Source: Winogradskyella sp. UBA3174
GTDB taxonomy: Bacteria; Bacteroidota; Bacteroidia; Flavobacteriales; Flavobacteriaceae
Direction: 5' to 3'
NCBI RefSeq assembly: GCF_002364335.1
Contig: NZ_DEXW01000037.1
Span: 45,157 to 109,156 of the forward strand
Length of the DNA: 64,000 nucleotides
A program made the translations under genes and the position numbers. Positions 44,233 through 52,856 of this stretch are shown piece by piece; the first letter of the stretch is position 1, and each line of letters opens with the position of its first letter. Below the pieces are notes generated by a model, which was not told where the DNA came from, ran no database searches, and was given only the letters and a program-made list of their open reading frames with translations.

Positions 44233-46152
44233 ATGATTAAAAAAATTACTTTTTTAGCTGCCTTTAGCTTTATCGCTATGCAGTTTACAACGGCACAAAC
44301 GTTCTTTTCTGATGATTTTTCAGATTTAGATATTTCGGATTGGACAACTTATGATGTAGATAATGATAGCTATACTTGGGGCGCTGGTGACTTTGCTACA
44401 GGTGGTGCGGTTGAAATTCTTGAATTTGATGCTGTCCTAGCTTCAAGATCATGGATCCAAGGTGGTATTGGCGCTTTGAGCCCAGACAATTATGTCGTGT
44501 CTCAAGCTATAGATTTAACAACTGCTGGAGCAGGTTTACAACTAGAATATGCATATGGAACAACTCAAGGTGCACCTTATCATCTAGAAGAATATTCTAT
44601 TTATGTAACCACATTGAATAACTTGACGGATATTCAAACAGCTACTGCAATTCATAACGAAATTTTATCTATAGCAGGCTCTAGACAGACAAATGTTATT
44701 GATTTATCAGCGTTTGCAGGACAAATCGTTTATTTAACATTTAGACATCATAATACTTTTGATATGAATATGATGCTTATTGATGATGTTCTAATAAGAA
44801 TACCCGTTGATACCGATGCTATTGCACAAAGTGTTAGTTTAAGTCGATATGCACTAATAAATACTGACAATCAATTATCTGTTGATGTTAAAAATAACGG
44901 AAGTATTGTAATTTCAGATGTAGAAGTTAATTGGAATGATGGCATATCAGATCATATAGCTACAATAAGTACAAACATTGCTCCAGGTGGAACAGCTACT
45001 GTAAATCATCCGATGATGGTTAATTACACTACTGCTGACGAAAAAAACATAAACGTTACTGTAAGTGCAGTAAACGGTATTGCAGATTTAAGTCCATCTG
45101 ATAATACAGTATTTGCGGATTTTAACACATTAACACAAGCAGGTAGTAAAGCTGTTTTCATTGAAGAAGCAACTGGTACTTGGTGTGGTTTTTGCCCGAG
45201 AGGAGCTGTTGGTATGGACTACATGAGTGCTGCATATCCTAATACTGTTGTAGCAATAGCTGTTCATAACGCTGATCCAATGACAGTTCCAGAATATGAT
45301 ACAGGTATTGGCCAATACATTAATGGTTACCCTAGTGCTGCAGTAGATCGTAAGATTGGTGATGTCAATCCAGCAGCAGCATCTTTAGAAGCAGCATACA
45401 ATATTCAAATTACAGAAGTAGTACCAGTTGATTTGTCAAGTAACGCTACACAAGTTGGCAATACACTAACCATAAGTGCTAACGCAACGTTTTACACAAC
45501 GTTTAGTAATGCCAATTATAGATTAGGAGTAATCATTTCAGAAGATGGTGTTACTGGTACAAGTAGTGGTTACAATCAAACTAACTACTATTCAGGAGGA
45601 AGCTTAGGACCAATGGGTGGTTATGAAAATTTATCAGATCCAGTACCTGCTTCTCAAATGGTATATGATCACGTTGGCATAGCTCTCTTAGGTGGTTTTA
45701 GTGGTCAGGCAGGCTCAGTACCAACTACTATATCAAACGGAAGTACAGCGTCTTATGACTTTAACTACACAATCCCAGCATCTAGCAATGTAGACAATTT
45801 ACATATTGCTGTTGTTTTAATAGATGGAGCTAACGGGAGTATTGTTAGCGCAACTCAGAGCTCTGTTGCAGAAGCTTTAAGTGTAGAAGAAGTTTCAGGT
45901 ATTTCAACTATTAAAATTTACCCTAATCCAGCCAGTGATCATATTAATATTGCTTTTCAGGCAGGGATTGGTAAATATAGTATTTCAGTAACTGACATGT
46001 TAGGACGAACAGTGATTAACAAATCTGTTGAAGGAGTTTTTGGTTCACAAAGCGTGCAATTACCAATTTCTCAATTAAATGCAGGTCATTATATCATTAA
46101 CATTAATGATGAAAATGCTACATACAGTTCTAAGTTTATTGTATCTAAATAA
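44233..46152 (+). CDS. Secreted Omp28-type thioredoxin-motif protein with T9SS sorting tail
   Basis: 639 residues: signal peptide (KKITFLAAFSFIAMQFTTAQ), an adhesin-like jelly-roll (choice-of-anchor J, about 21-195, starting TFFSDDFSDLDISDW and ending RHHNTFDMNMMLIDDVLIR), a CARDB-like beta domain (200-300), then an Omp28 domain with EATGTWCGFCPRGAVGM and NGYPSAAVDRK, and finally a type A sorting domain (VEEVSGISTIKIYPNPASDHINI through LNAGHYIININDENATYSSKFIVSK). It would be carried across the outer membrane by the T9SS. The CGFC motif matches that of the lipoprotein at 40787. Confidence 0.87.
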   Translation: MIKKITFLAAFSFIAMQFTTAQTFFSDDFSDLDISDWTTYDVDNDSYTWGAGDFATGGAVEILEFDAVLASRSWIQGGIGALSPDNYVVSQAIDLTTAGAGLQLEYAYGTTQGAPYHLEEYSIYVTTLNNLTDIQTATAIHNEILSIAGSRQTNVIDLSAFAGQIVYLTFRHHNTFDMNMMLIDDVLIRIPVDTDAIAQSVSLSRYALINTDNQLSVDVKNNGSIVISDVEVNWNDGISDHIATISTNIAPGGTATVNHPMMVNYTTADEKNINVTVSAVNGIADLSPSDNTVFADFNTLTQAGSKAVFIEEATGTWCGFCPRGAVGMDYMSAAYPNTVVAIAVHNADPMTVPEYDTGIGQYINGYPSAAVDRKIGDVNPAAASLEAAYNIQITEVVPVDLSSNATQVGNTLTISANATFYTTFSNANYRLGVIISEDGVTGTSSGYNQTNYYSGGSLGPMGGYENLSDPVPASQMVYDHVGIALLGGFSGQAGSVPTTISNGSTASYDFNYTIPASSNVDNLHIAVVLIDGANGSIVSATQSSVAEALSVEEVSGISTIKIYPNPASDHINIAFQAGIGKYSISVTDMLGRTVINKSVEGVFGSQSVQLPISQLNAGHYIININDENATYSSKFIVSK

Positions 46153-46170
46153 TTAAGGTTAAGAACCTAA

Positions 46171-46204
46171 AAAAGGGAAGTTTGATTATAGACTTCCCTT
46201 TTTA
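46171..46204 (+). terminator. Terminator of the Omp28/T9SS gene
   Basis: AAAAGGGAAGT (46171-46181) pairs with ACTTCCCTTTT (46192-46202) and a T run follows. It lies 19 bases past the stop at 46152. Confidence 0.85.
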
Positions 46205-46260
46205 AATTTTAAAAATTTATATTTACATAACAAACCAAATTTAAATCAAATCTTAACACT

Positions 46261-46992
46261 ATGAAGAAAACACTACTTTTATTAAGCTTAATGCTTTCTT
46301 ACTTTGTTTCCTTTGCTCAATTTGAACTTAGAAAAACAAGCACTGACGAGCTAATTACAGATGGACAAACTATCGCTTTTAATGAATCTGGACCTACTTT
46401 TGGTGCGGATTACAATTGGAAGTTTAAGGTAACAAATACATCTACCTCTGATATTTATATGAGAATTTTCGTTGATAATATGACAAACACAGATGGCACT
46501 AATTATCAGTTATGCTTTGCTGGTGTTTGTTTAAATAGTATCGCAACAGGAAGTGGTTATCCTTCTTCTGCCGCATTAATACTGCCAGGAGAAAGTAATA
46601 CTGCAGGAAACAGTCTTTGGAATCAACACCCTACTGGTACTACTGATGTTATGAGTTGGACCTTTAGATACCAAGCCTTTGATATTGCTGGTAATGAAAT
46701 AGGAACACCATTATTAATGACTTATAGCTATGATATTAATTTAAGCGTTGAAGAATCTGAACTTACTAATGTTCAAATTTTCCCTACAAGTGTTAAAAAT
46801 GAACTTACAGTGACTTCTAATGAAGTTTTAGACGCTGAGATTTTTAATATTTTAGGCGCTAAAGTAAAGCATGTAAAAACAAATGCTGGTACCTCTATTA
46901 TTAATATATCAGATTTATCATCACAACTTTATATTATTAGATTTACTAATGAGACTGGTAAACAAATTATAAAAAAGATTGTAAAAGAATAA
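46261..46992 (+). CDS. Exported protein with T9SS sorting tail
   Basis: 243 residues: signal peptide (KKTLLLLSLMLSYFVSFAQ), a single beta-sandwich domain (FELRKTSTDELITDGQ... through MTYSYDINLS at about 20-160), and a type A sorting domain (VEESELTNVQIFPTSVKNELTV...LSSQLYIIRFTNETGKQIIKKIVKE). Two Cys in YQLCFAGVCLNS may form a disulphide. I do not recognise the central domain; it could be a small surface adhesin. It follows a terminator, so probably has its own promoter. Confidence 0.78.
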   Translation: MKKTLLLLSLMLSYFVSFAQFELRKTSTDELITDGQTIAFNESGPTFGADYNWKFKVTNTSTSDIYMRIFVDNMTNTDGTNYQLCFAGVCLNSIATGSGYPSSAALILPGESNTAGNSLWNQHPTGTTDVMSWTFRYQAFDIAGNEIGTPLLMTYSYDINLSVEESELTNVQIFPTSVKNELTVTSNEVLDAEIFNILGAKVKHVKTNAGTSIINISDLSSQLYIIRFTNETGKQIIKKIVKE

Positions 46993-47008
46993 AAACAACT
47001 TTACTACT

Positions 47009-47047
47009 AAAAAAAGCCACTTGAATTTATCAAATGGCTTTTTTTTT
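47009..47047. terminator. Bidirectional terminator between T9SS gene and rsmG
   Basis: AAAAGCCACTTGA pairs with TCAAATGGCTTTT (one mismatch) around a short loop, with a long T run to the right and A run to the left. The converging genes end at 46992 and 47062. Confidence 0.85.
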
Positions 47048-47061
47048 GGTTTTAATGAAGT

Positions 47062-47691
47062 CTAACTTTTAAATTTTAGGGGCAGGTGAACAACCTTTTT
47101 AGTTTCAAAAAACACTTCTTCAAAATAATCTGAAAGCAGATAAGCTCTCACATTCGTATATTGTTTTAATTCTTCGCTTAAATCTCCTCCTTTGAGATAA
47201 AGAATTCCGTTTTTAAAATCGTTTTGTTGCTTGCGATTAATCTTACCTTTTACCCATTTTGTAAATTCTGGCATTGCAGTTACCGCCCTACTCACTATAA
47301 AATCAAATGTTTCGTCAATAGCCTCTACTCTACTATGTGTTGTTTTTACATTAGTTAATTCTATAGCATCACAAACACCATTTATAACTTTAAGTTTTTT
47401 ATTAATACTATCTACTAAATGAAATTGGCAGTTAGGGAATAAAATTGCTAAAGGCACACCAGGAAATCCACCACCTGTACCTACATCTAGTATTGATGAA
47501 TTATCCGCAAACTTCACAACTTTTGCGATACCCAAAGAATGTAAGACATGTCGTAAATATAACTCGTCAATATCTTTCCTCGAAACTACATTAATTTTAC
47601 TATTCCAGTCTTTATAGAGCCCTTCTAAAGCTTCAAACTGTTTGATTTGAATTTCAGTTAAATCTGGGAAATATTTTAGAATTAGTTCCAT
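47062..47691 (-). CDS. rsmG: 16S rRNA (guanine-527-N7) methyltransferase
   Basis: 209 residues, the usual length. The RsmG marks are KWNSKINVVSRKDIDELYLRHVLHSLGI (about 29-56), ILDVGTGGGFPGVPLAILFP as motif I (68-87), VDSINKKLKV, THSRVEAI and FDFIVSRAVTAMPEF. It methylates G527 in the 530 loop of 16S rRNA and in Escherichia coli its loss gives low-level streptomycin resistance. It is monocistronic on the minus strand, facing away from the desaturase gene. Confidence 0.96.
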   Translation of the reverse strand: MELILKYFPDLTEIQIKQFEALEGLYKDWNSKINVVSRKDIDELYLRHVLHSLGIAKVVKFADNSSILDVGTGGGFPGVPLAILFPNCQFHLVDSINKKLKVINGVCDAIELTNVKTTHSRVEAIDETFDFIVSRAVTAMPEFTKWVKGKINRKQQNDFKNGILYLKGGDLSEELKQYTNVRAYLLSDYFEEVFFETKKVVHLPLKFKS

Positions 47692-47774
47692 AACAATTAA
47701 TTTTTGCGAAAATACTTAATTTTAAGCTTTATAATTTAACGTTCGTCGATAATGGTTACTTTTTAATTATTACT

Positions 47775-47782
47775 TATCTTTG
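47775..47782 (+). promoter_or_regulatory. Probable -7 box of the desaturase gene (TATCTTTG)
   Basis: TATCTTTG fits TAnnTTTG and lies 54 bases before the desaturase start codon at 47837. No -33 TTG at the usual distance is seen. Confidence 0.5.
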
Positions 47783-47836
47783 CCATGCTATAATGATTTT
47801 CAATCCTTGGCGTTATATTATTAAATTTTAAAACAC

Positions 47837-48934
47837 ATGGCAAAACAAACCTTATCCTTCTCTAGAACAGATTCTGCTAAATTCTTCAGAACCCTTAACA
47901 AACGTGTTAACAATTACTTCAAAGAAAATAATATTAAAAAAACAGGAAACTGGAAGCTTTACATAAAAGCTATCATAATGTTCTCATTATTACTTGGGCC
48001 ATTAGTGTTTTTATTGGTAGCTGATGATGTACCTTTTTGGCTTCAGATTATATGTATGATTGTTATTGGAATTGGAATGGCAGGTGTAGGAATGAATGTT
48101 ATGCACGATGCAAACCATGGGTCGTTTTCTAGCAAAAAATGGGTAAACAAACTAATGGGTAGCAGCATACACATATTAGCTGGTAACGATTATAACTGGA
48201 AAGTACAACACAATGTGTTACACCATACCTACACGAATATTCAAGGCCATGATGAAGACATTGATGCTGGCAGAATAATCCGTTTTTCTAAACATTCTAA
48301 ATGGTTGAAAATTCATAAATATCAAAAATATTATGCCTTTTTATTATATGGACTATTAACTGTTAATTGGGCAATTACAACAGATTTTAAACAAACCTAT
48401 CAATACCTCAAAAGAAAATTATCTTATGGAGATTTCCCTAATCCTGCTACACAATGGACGAAGTTAATTATTGGTAAGATCATATATTATTCTATATGGG
48501 TGGTTTTACCTTTAGTTCTAGGTTATGCTTGGTGGCAAGTTTTAATCGGATTTCTAATTATGCATTATACCGCTGGAATGATTCTAAGTGTCGTTTTTCA
48601 ATTAGCACATGTTATGCCAAATACGGATATGCCATTGCCAGACGAAAATGGAACTATGAAAAATACTTGGGCAATTCACCAACTATTTACCACGTCTAAT
48701 TTTTCTCCTAGAAGCTGGATCGTGGAGTTTTACACTGGAGGCTTAAACAGACAAGTTGAACATCATTTATTCTCAAATATAAGCCATGTACATTATAAAA
48801 ACATAGCAAAAATAGTAAGAGAAACTGCACATGAATTTAGTCTACCTTACAACGAATACAATTCTATGTGGATCGCTATTTCTGAGCATTATCAGCAATT
48901 AAAAGAACTAGGTAAAAAGCCAAGCATGGCTTAA
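47837..48934 (+). CDS. Membrane fatty acid desaturase
   Basis: 365 residues with three His boxes of the front-end/acyl-lipid desaturase family: HDANHGSF (90-97), HNVLHHTYTN (125-134) and QVEHHLF (about 311-317, the Q replacing the first His as in front-end types). Two pairs of membrane helices (45-85 and about 205-255) carry the di-iron site on the cytoplasmic face. It probably introduces a cis double bond into phospholipid acyl chains, affecting membrane fluidity. Position of desaturation cannot be told. It lies 31 bases before the aminotransferase gene. Confidence 0.93.
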   Translation: MAKQTLSFSRTDSAKFFRTLNKRVNNYFKENNIKKTGNWKLYIKAIIMFSLLLGPLVFLLVADDVPFWLQIICMIVIGIGMAGVGMNVMHDANHGSFSSKKWVNKLMGSSIHILAGNDYNWKVQHNVLHHTYTNIQGHDEDIDAGRIIRFSKHSKWLKIHKYQKYYAFLLYGLLTVNWAITTDFKQTYQYLKRKLSYGDFPNPATQWTKLIIGKIIYYSIWVVLPLVLGYAWWQVLIGFLIMHYTAGMILSVVFQLAHVMPNTDMPLPDENGTMKNTWAIHQLFTTSNFSPRSWIVEFYTGGLNRQVEHHLFSNISHVHYKNIAKIVRETAHEFSLPYNEYNSMWIAISEHYQQLKELGKKPSMA

Positions 48935-48965
48935 TACAATTCGTAGATTAAAATAACTCATTAGA

Positions 48966-50150
48966 ATGAACCGACTTTCAGATAGAATTAATAACCTATC
49001 GACATCAGCTACGCTTGCCATGGCAGCAAAAGCTAGAGAACTACGTGCAGAAGGCAAAGATATTATTGGATTAAGTCTTGGCGAACCCGATTTTAATACG
49101 CCAGATTTTATTAAAGATGCTGCTATTGAAGCTATTAACCAAAACTATAATAGTTATACACCTGTTGATGGCTACTCGGAGTTAAAGGAAGCTATTATTA
49201 CGAAGTTTAAACGCGATAATAACCTTAACTATACATTACCACAAATTGTTGTCTCTACTGGAGCTAAACAGTCACTTTTTAATGTAGCATCTGTATTATT
49301 AAACAAAGGTGACGAAGTTATTTTACCATGTCCATATTGGGTGAGTTACCGTGATATTGTAAAATTAAACGATGGAGTTCCTGTAGAAGTTAAAACAGAT
49401 ATTGAGAACGATTTTAAAATGACTGCTGCACAATTAGAAGCTGCCATTACTCCAAAAACTAAAATGATTTGGTACAGCTCACCATGCAACCCAAGTGGTT
49501 CTGTTTACAGTAAAGAAGAATTAAGAGCACTTGCAGACGTGTTACAAAAATATCCAAATATTTATGTGCTTTCTGATGAGATCTATGAGCATATCAATTT
49601 TATAGGTGATCATTTTAGCATGGCGCAATTTGACGATATGTACGATAGAACGGTTACAGTAAATGGTGTTTCTAAAGCATTTGCTATGACTGGTTGGAGA
49701 ATAGGTTACATTGGTGCTCCAGACTGGATTGCTAGAGCCTGTACTAAAATGCAAGGCCAAATTACAAGTGGCGCTAATTGTATTGCACAACGCGCCGTAA
49801 TTACTGCTCTAGAAGCGTCGCCCTCTAAAGTACAATATATGGTTGATGAGTTTAAAGTAAGACGTCAACTTATTTTAGGATTACTAAATGCTATTGAAGG
49901 CTTTAAAACTAACGAGCCAGAAGGTGCTTTTTACGTCTTCCCTGATGTTTCAGCATATTTTGGTGAAACTATTAAAGGCAAAACTATTAATAATGCGACT
50001 GATATGTCCTTGTTTTTATTAGAAGAAGCTTTAGTTGCAACAGTAACTGGTGATGCATTTGGTAATGCAAACTGTATAAGAATATCTTATGCTGCGTCCC
50101 AAAATAATATTAAAGAGGCAATTAAACGTATTAAACTAGCATTAAGCTAA
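48966..50150 (+). CDS. Aspartate aminotransferase (class I/II)
   Basis: 394 residues of fold type I aminotransferases. Motifs are LSLGEPDFNTPDFI (36-49), SPCNPSGSVYSKEEL (about 175-189), LSDEIYEHI near 206 and the PLP-Lys NGVSKAFAMTGWRIGYIGAP near 234-253. The subgroup resembles the Thermus-type AAT with Arg in SYAASQNNI. It exchanges amino groups between aspartate and 2-oxoglutarate in the cytosol, though other amino acids may be used. It could be co-transcribed with the desaturase gene and is followed by a terminator. Confidence 0.92.
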   Translation: MNRLSDRINNLSTSATLAMAAKARELRAEGKDIIGLSLGEPDFNTPDFIKDAAIEAINQNYNSYTPVDGYSELKEAIITKFKRDNNLNYTLPQIVVSTGAKQSLFNVASVLLNKGDEVILPCPYWVSYRDIVKLNDGVPVEVKTDIENDFKMTAAQLEAAITPKTKMIWYSSPCNPSGSVYSKEELRALADVLQKYPNIYVLSDEIYEHINFIGDHFSMAQFDDMYDRTVTVNGVSKAFAMTGWRIGYIGAPDWIARACTKMQGQITSGANCIAQRAVITALEASPSKVQYMVDEFKVRRQLILGLLNAIEGFKTNEPEGAFYVFPDVSAYFGETIKGKTINNATDMSLFLLEEALVATVTGDAFGNANCIRISYAASQNNIKEAIKRIKLALS

Positions 50151-50182
50151 ATATTAGATCAATCGCCTTTTTTAAAAGAAAA

Positions 50183-50216
50183 CCTATAACGTGAAATTTC
50201 CGTTATAGCTTTTTTG
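50183..50216 (+). terminator. Terminator of the aminotransferase gene
   Basis: CTATAACG at 50184-50191 pairs with CGTTATAG at 50201-50208 and a T run follows. It lies 33 bases past the stop and directly before the end of the convergent small gene. Confidence 0.85.
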
Positions 50217-50456
50217 TTATGCAAATAGCATCCAACCCAATGTTACTATAATTACAATAAAAAGTCCAATAACTTTTAACCAAAGGATTTGATTTTCTTT
50301 TTTTATCTTTTGTCTAATAGCTCTTAATTGCTGAGGTGTTGCTTTTGGTAGATTGTATTCTGTTTTTCTGTTTTTACCGTAACCGCCTAGTGTCTTTCTA
50401 AATCGTCTTGACTTATCTAACATTACACTTTTATTACTTTTCAAGGCACTAATCAT
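50217..50456 (-). CDS. Small C-terminally anchored membrane protein, LGGY motif (paralogue A)
   Basis: 79 residues from the ATG at 50456 (MISALKSNKS). The frame continues six codons upstream to 50474 but that leader is not shared with the neighbour. The soluble part holds RRFRKTLGGYGKNRKTEYNLPKATPQQLRAIRQKIKKE, and a single helix (LWLKVIGLFIVIIVTLGWMLF) ends the protein. The next gene upstream (50504-50788) carries the same motif, so they are paralogues. I do not recognise the family. No catalytic residues; the very basic motif could bind nucleic acid or lipid. Confidence 0.65.
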   Translation of the reverse strand: MISALKSNKSVMLDKSRRFRKTLGGYGKNRKTEYNLPKATPQQLRAIRQKIKKENQILWLKVIGLFIVIIVTLGWMLFA

Positions 50457-50503
50457 TGATTCTCCTGGTGGCACAGACTTATTTTTTAGAATTAGTTAAG
50501 GTC

Positions 50504-50788
50504 TTAAAACCAGAATAGTTCTCTAATTTCATTAGAGTTATTCATTAAAAAATACAATAATCCAACCGAAATTATAAGCGCTAATGCTATAACTTTCAAC
50601 GTGGTTAGTCTACGCTCCTCTTGTAATCGTTCTTTGATTTCTCTAAGAATTTGAGGAGTAGCTTCTGGCAAGTTAAACTCGGTTTTATTAGCTTTACTAT
50701 AGCCACCAAGTGTCCTTTTAAACTTATCACGCTTAGAGCGCATTAAATTGTTATTCTTAATTGAAATATTCATTGCTTGTATTGCCAT
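50504..50788 (-). CDS. Small C-terminally anchored membrane protein, LGGY motif (paralogue B)
   Basis: 94 residues, or 89 from a second ATG at 50773. It carries RDKFKRTLGGYSKANKTEFNLPEATPQILREIKERLQ, matching paralogue A in F(+)(+)TLGGY(x)K(x)(x)KTE(F/Y)NLPxATPQxLRxI, then a helix (TTLKVIALALIISVGLLYFLM) and a short tail. The tandem pair lies on the minus strand between the aminotransferase and trkH. The motif is conserved while the linker differs, so the pair is under selection for it. Function unknown. Confidence 0.65.
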   Translation of the reverse strand: MAIQAMNISIKNNNLMRSKRDKFKRTLGGYSKANKTEFNLPEATPQILREIKERLQEERRLTTLKVIALALIISVGLLYFLMNNSNEIRELFWF

Positions 50789-50917
50789 AAATTCTAAGAT
50801 TTAAAGTTAAAATAAGAGCTTGGTCTATTTCCGCAGCAAATAATTTGCGCGCTAATGTGAAAATAAAAGACACTTAAAATAAGTGTCAGTTAAAGGATCA
50901 AAAGAAATAGTTTATAT

Positions 50918-51166
50918 CTAGAATAAAGCTATTAACACTATGGCAAAAACTGATAGTTTTAAGATTACAGCTGTGTGGTTTACCGTGTTTATTTGAGAGG
51001 ACTTTAAGTGTTGTCTAATACTGAATATTGACCTTACAGTTGACTGACTAAAGTTTTGTTTTACAATTGATTTGTAATTAGAATTTAATAATCCATTATT
51101 TGTAAATTGAGTTAACTGAATGGGTTCTGGTAAAAATTCTAATTCTTGATTTACTACTAATTCCAT
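50918..51166 (-). CDS. Small hypothetical protein with C-terminal helix
   Basis: 82 residues with a polar body (ELVVNQELEFLPEPIQLTQF...NFSQSTVRSIFSIRQHLKSS) and a C-terminal hydrophobic run (VILKLSVFAIVLIALF). It has the same tail-anchored plan as the two LGGY proteins just downstream but without that motif. The family is unknown and codon support is modest, so it may be a chance ORF. The 183 bases between it and trkH hold nothing I can identify. Confidence 0.4.
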   Translation of the reverse strand: MELVVNQELEFLPEPIQLTQFTNNGLLNSNYKSIVKQNFSQSTVRSIFSIRQHLKSSQINTVNHTAVILKLSVFAIVLIALF

Positions 51167-51349
51167 GATTGATATTTTAATTGGTTACATAGATATGACG
51201 CTCAATAATTAAAAATGTTACAGCCTCCATCCCAACAATAGCTTAAAAAACACCTTCTTAATAATGAAAAACTACAGTAAGAATATAGGCTAGCTACCTA
51301 TTAAAAAATCTTTAAAAAAAGTTGAAATTAATTATCTAAATTTAGGTTT

Positions 51350-52852
51350 TTATCGATTTCTCCAGAAAAAAGGAGTAAACAATATAAGTACCGTAAACAA
51401 TTCTAATCGTCCAATAAGCATTAAAAAAGAAGCCCACCACTTTCCTAAAGCAGGTAAAGCAGCATAGTTATTAACTGGACCGAAATCACCTAAAGCAGGA
51501 CCAACATTTCCTAAACTCGATGCTGAAAGACCAATTGCAGATATAAAATCTATTTGCAACATAGAAAACACAAGCGCACCAATTATAAAAGATAACATAT
51601 ACAATATAAAGAAGCCTAGAATATTAAATACAATATCACCAGAAATAGACTTTTGGTTATAACGTACTTTTAAAATAGCATTAGGATGCAATGCGCGTTT
51701 AAATTCTAAAAAACCATTTTTAATCAAAATAAGATGACGCATTATTTTTACACCACCAGATGTACTACCTGCAGAACCTCCTAAAAACATAAGTCCAAAA
51801 AAGAATACTGTTAAAAACGGTGTCCATAGTGTGTAATCGGCAGAAACAAAACCTGTGGTCGTTATAATTGCTAAAACCTGAAAAAGCGCATGTCTAAATG
51901 CACTCTCGCCTTCACCAAGAACCATTGGATGATCTATAGAAGATTTAGAGACGTCTGCATTAAAATAAATAAGAAATGCTGCTACAACTGTAAAAATAGC
52001 GATAAACCTAAAATACAGTTTAAACTCATCATCTTTAATAATCTTAACCACATTACCTTTAAACATATAATAACTCAACACAAAATTTGTACCAGCTAAA
52101 AACATAAAGAATATGATGATGTATTGTACGGCAGGATTATCGTTCCAATGCGCAACACTAGCATTTTTTGTTGAAAAACCACCAGTAGACAAAGTACTTA
52201 AGGCATGATTAATAGCATCAAAGAAAGACATACCTGCAACTTGTAGTAGAATAGTTTCAGCAACTGTATAACCTACATATATTAACCATAAACGTTTAGC
52301 TGTATCTGTAATTCTAGGGTGTAGTTTATCACCACCTGGTCCTGGTGCTTCTGCTGCAAACAGCTGCATACCACCTACTCCAAGTAAAGGCAGAATGGCT
52401 ATGGCTAATACAATGATTCCCATACCACCAATCCAATGTGTAGTACTTCGCCAAAACAAAACACCCTTTGGTATAACTTCAATATCGTTTAAAATACTAG
52501 CACCAGTTGTAGTATAACCAGATATAGTCTCAAAAAAAGCATCTGTAAATGAAGGAATAGCTTCTGTGACTATATACGGTAATGTACCTGTTAGTGACAT
52601 TACAATCCAACCAAAGGCTACAACAATGTAACCTTCGCGTTTGTTCATTTCTTTGCGATGGTTCTTTGTACGAATCATAGCAAAAGTACCGATGAGTAAA
52701 GTTATTAAGCCTGCTAAAAATAATTCAAAAGTAACTCCGTCTTTGTAAATAAGACTTATTAAAGTGGCAATCATCATAAAACCGCCATTGAACAATAAAA
52801 GAAGTCCAAAGAAATAAAATATGATTTTATAATTAAGTTTTAGGCCAGCCAT
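51350..52852 (-). CDS. trkH: Trk potassium uptake channel TrkH
   Basis: 500 residues from the ATG at 52852, four bases past the trkA stop; a longer frame to 52876 would overlap trkA by 20 bases. The TrkH/TrkG fold shows repeated membrane-pore-membrane units with selectivity-filter loops in TISGYTTTGASIL (first), ALSTLSTGGFSTKN (second), ITTTGFVSADY (third) and SSLGNVGPALGDFG (fourth), each with the central Gly. GSAGSTSGGVK is also typical. It imports K+ with TrkA gating it on the cytosolic side. Confidence 0.96.
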   Translation of the reverse strand: MAGLKLNYKIIFYFFGLLLLFNGGFMMIATLISLIYKDGVTFELFLAGLITLLIGTFAMIRTKNHRKEMNKREGYIVVAFGWIVMSLTGTLPYIVTEAIPSFTDAFFETISGYTTTGASILNDIEVIPKGVLFWRSTTHWIGGMGIIVLAIAILPLLGVGGMQLFAAEAPGPGGDKLHPRITDTAKRLWLIYVGYTVAETILLQVAGMSFFDAINHALSTLSTGGFSTKNASVAHWNDNPAVQYIIIFFMFLAGTNFVLSYYMFKGNVVKIIKDDEFKLYFRFIAIFTVVAAFLIYFNADVSKSSIDHPMVLGEGESAFRHALFQVLAIITTTGFVSADYTLWTPFLTVFFFGLMFLGGSAGSTSGGVKIMRHLILIKNGFLEFKRALHPNAILKVRYNQKSISGDIVFNILGFFILYMLSFIIGALVFSMLQIDFISAIGLSASSLGNVGPALGDFGPVNNYAALPALGKWWASFLMLIGRLELFTVLILFTPFFWRNR

Positions 52853-52856
52853 AAAT

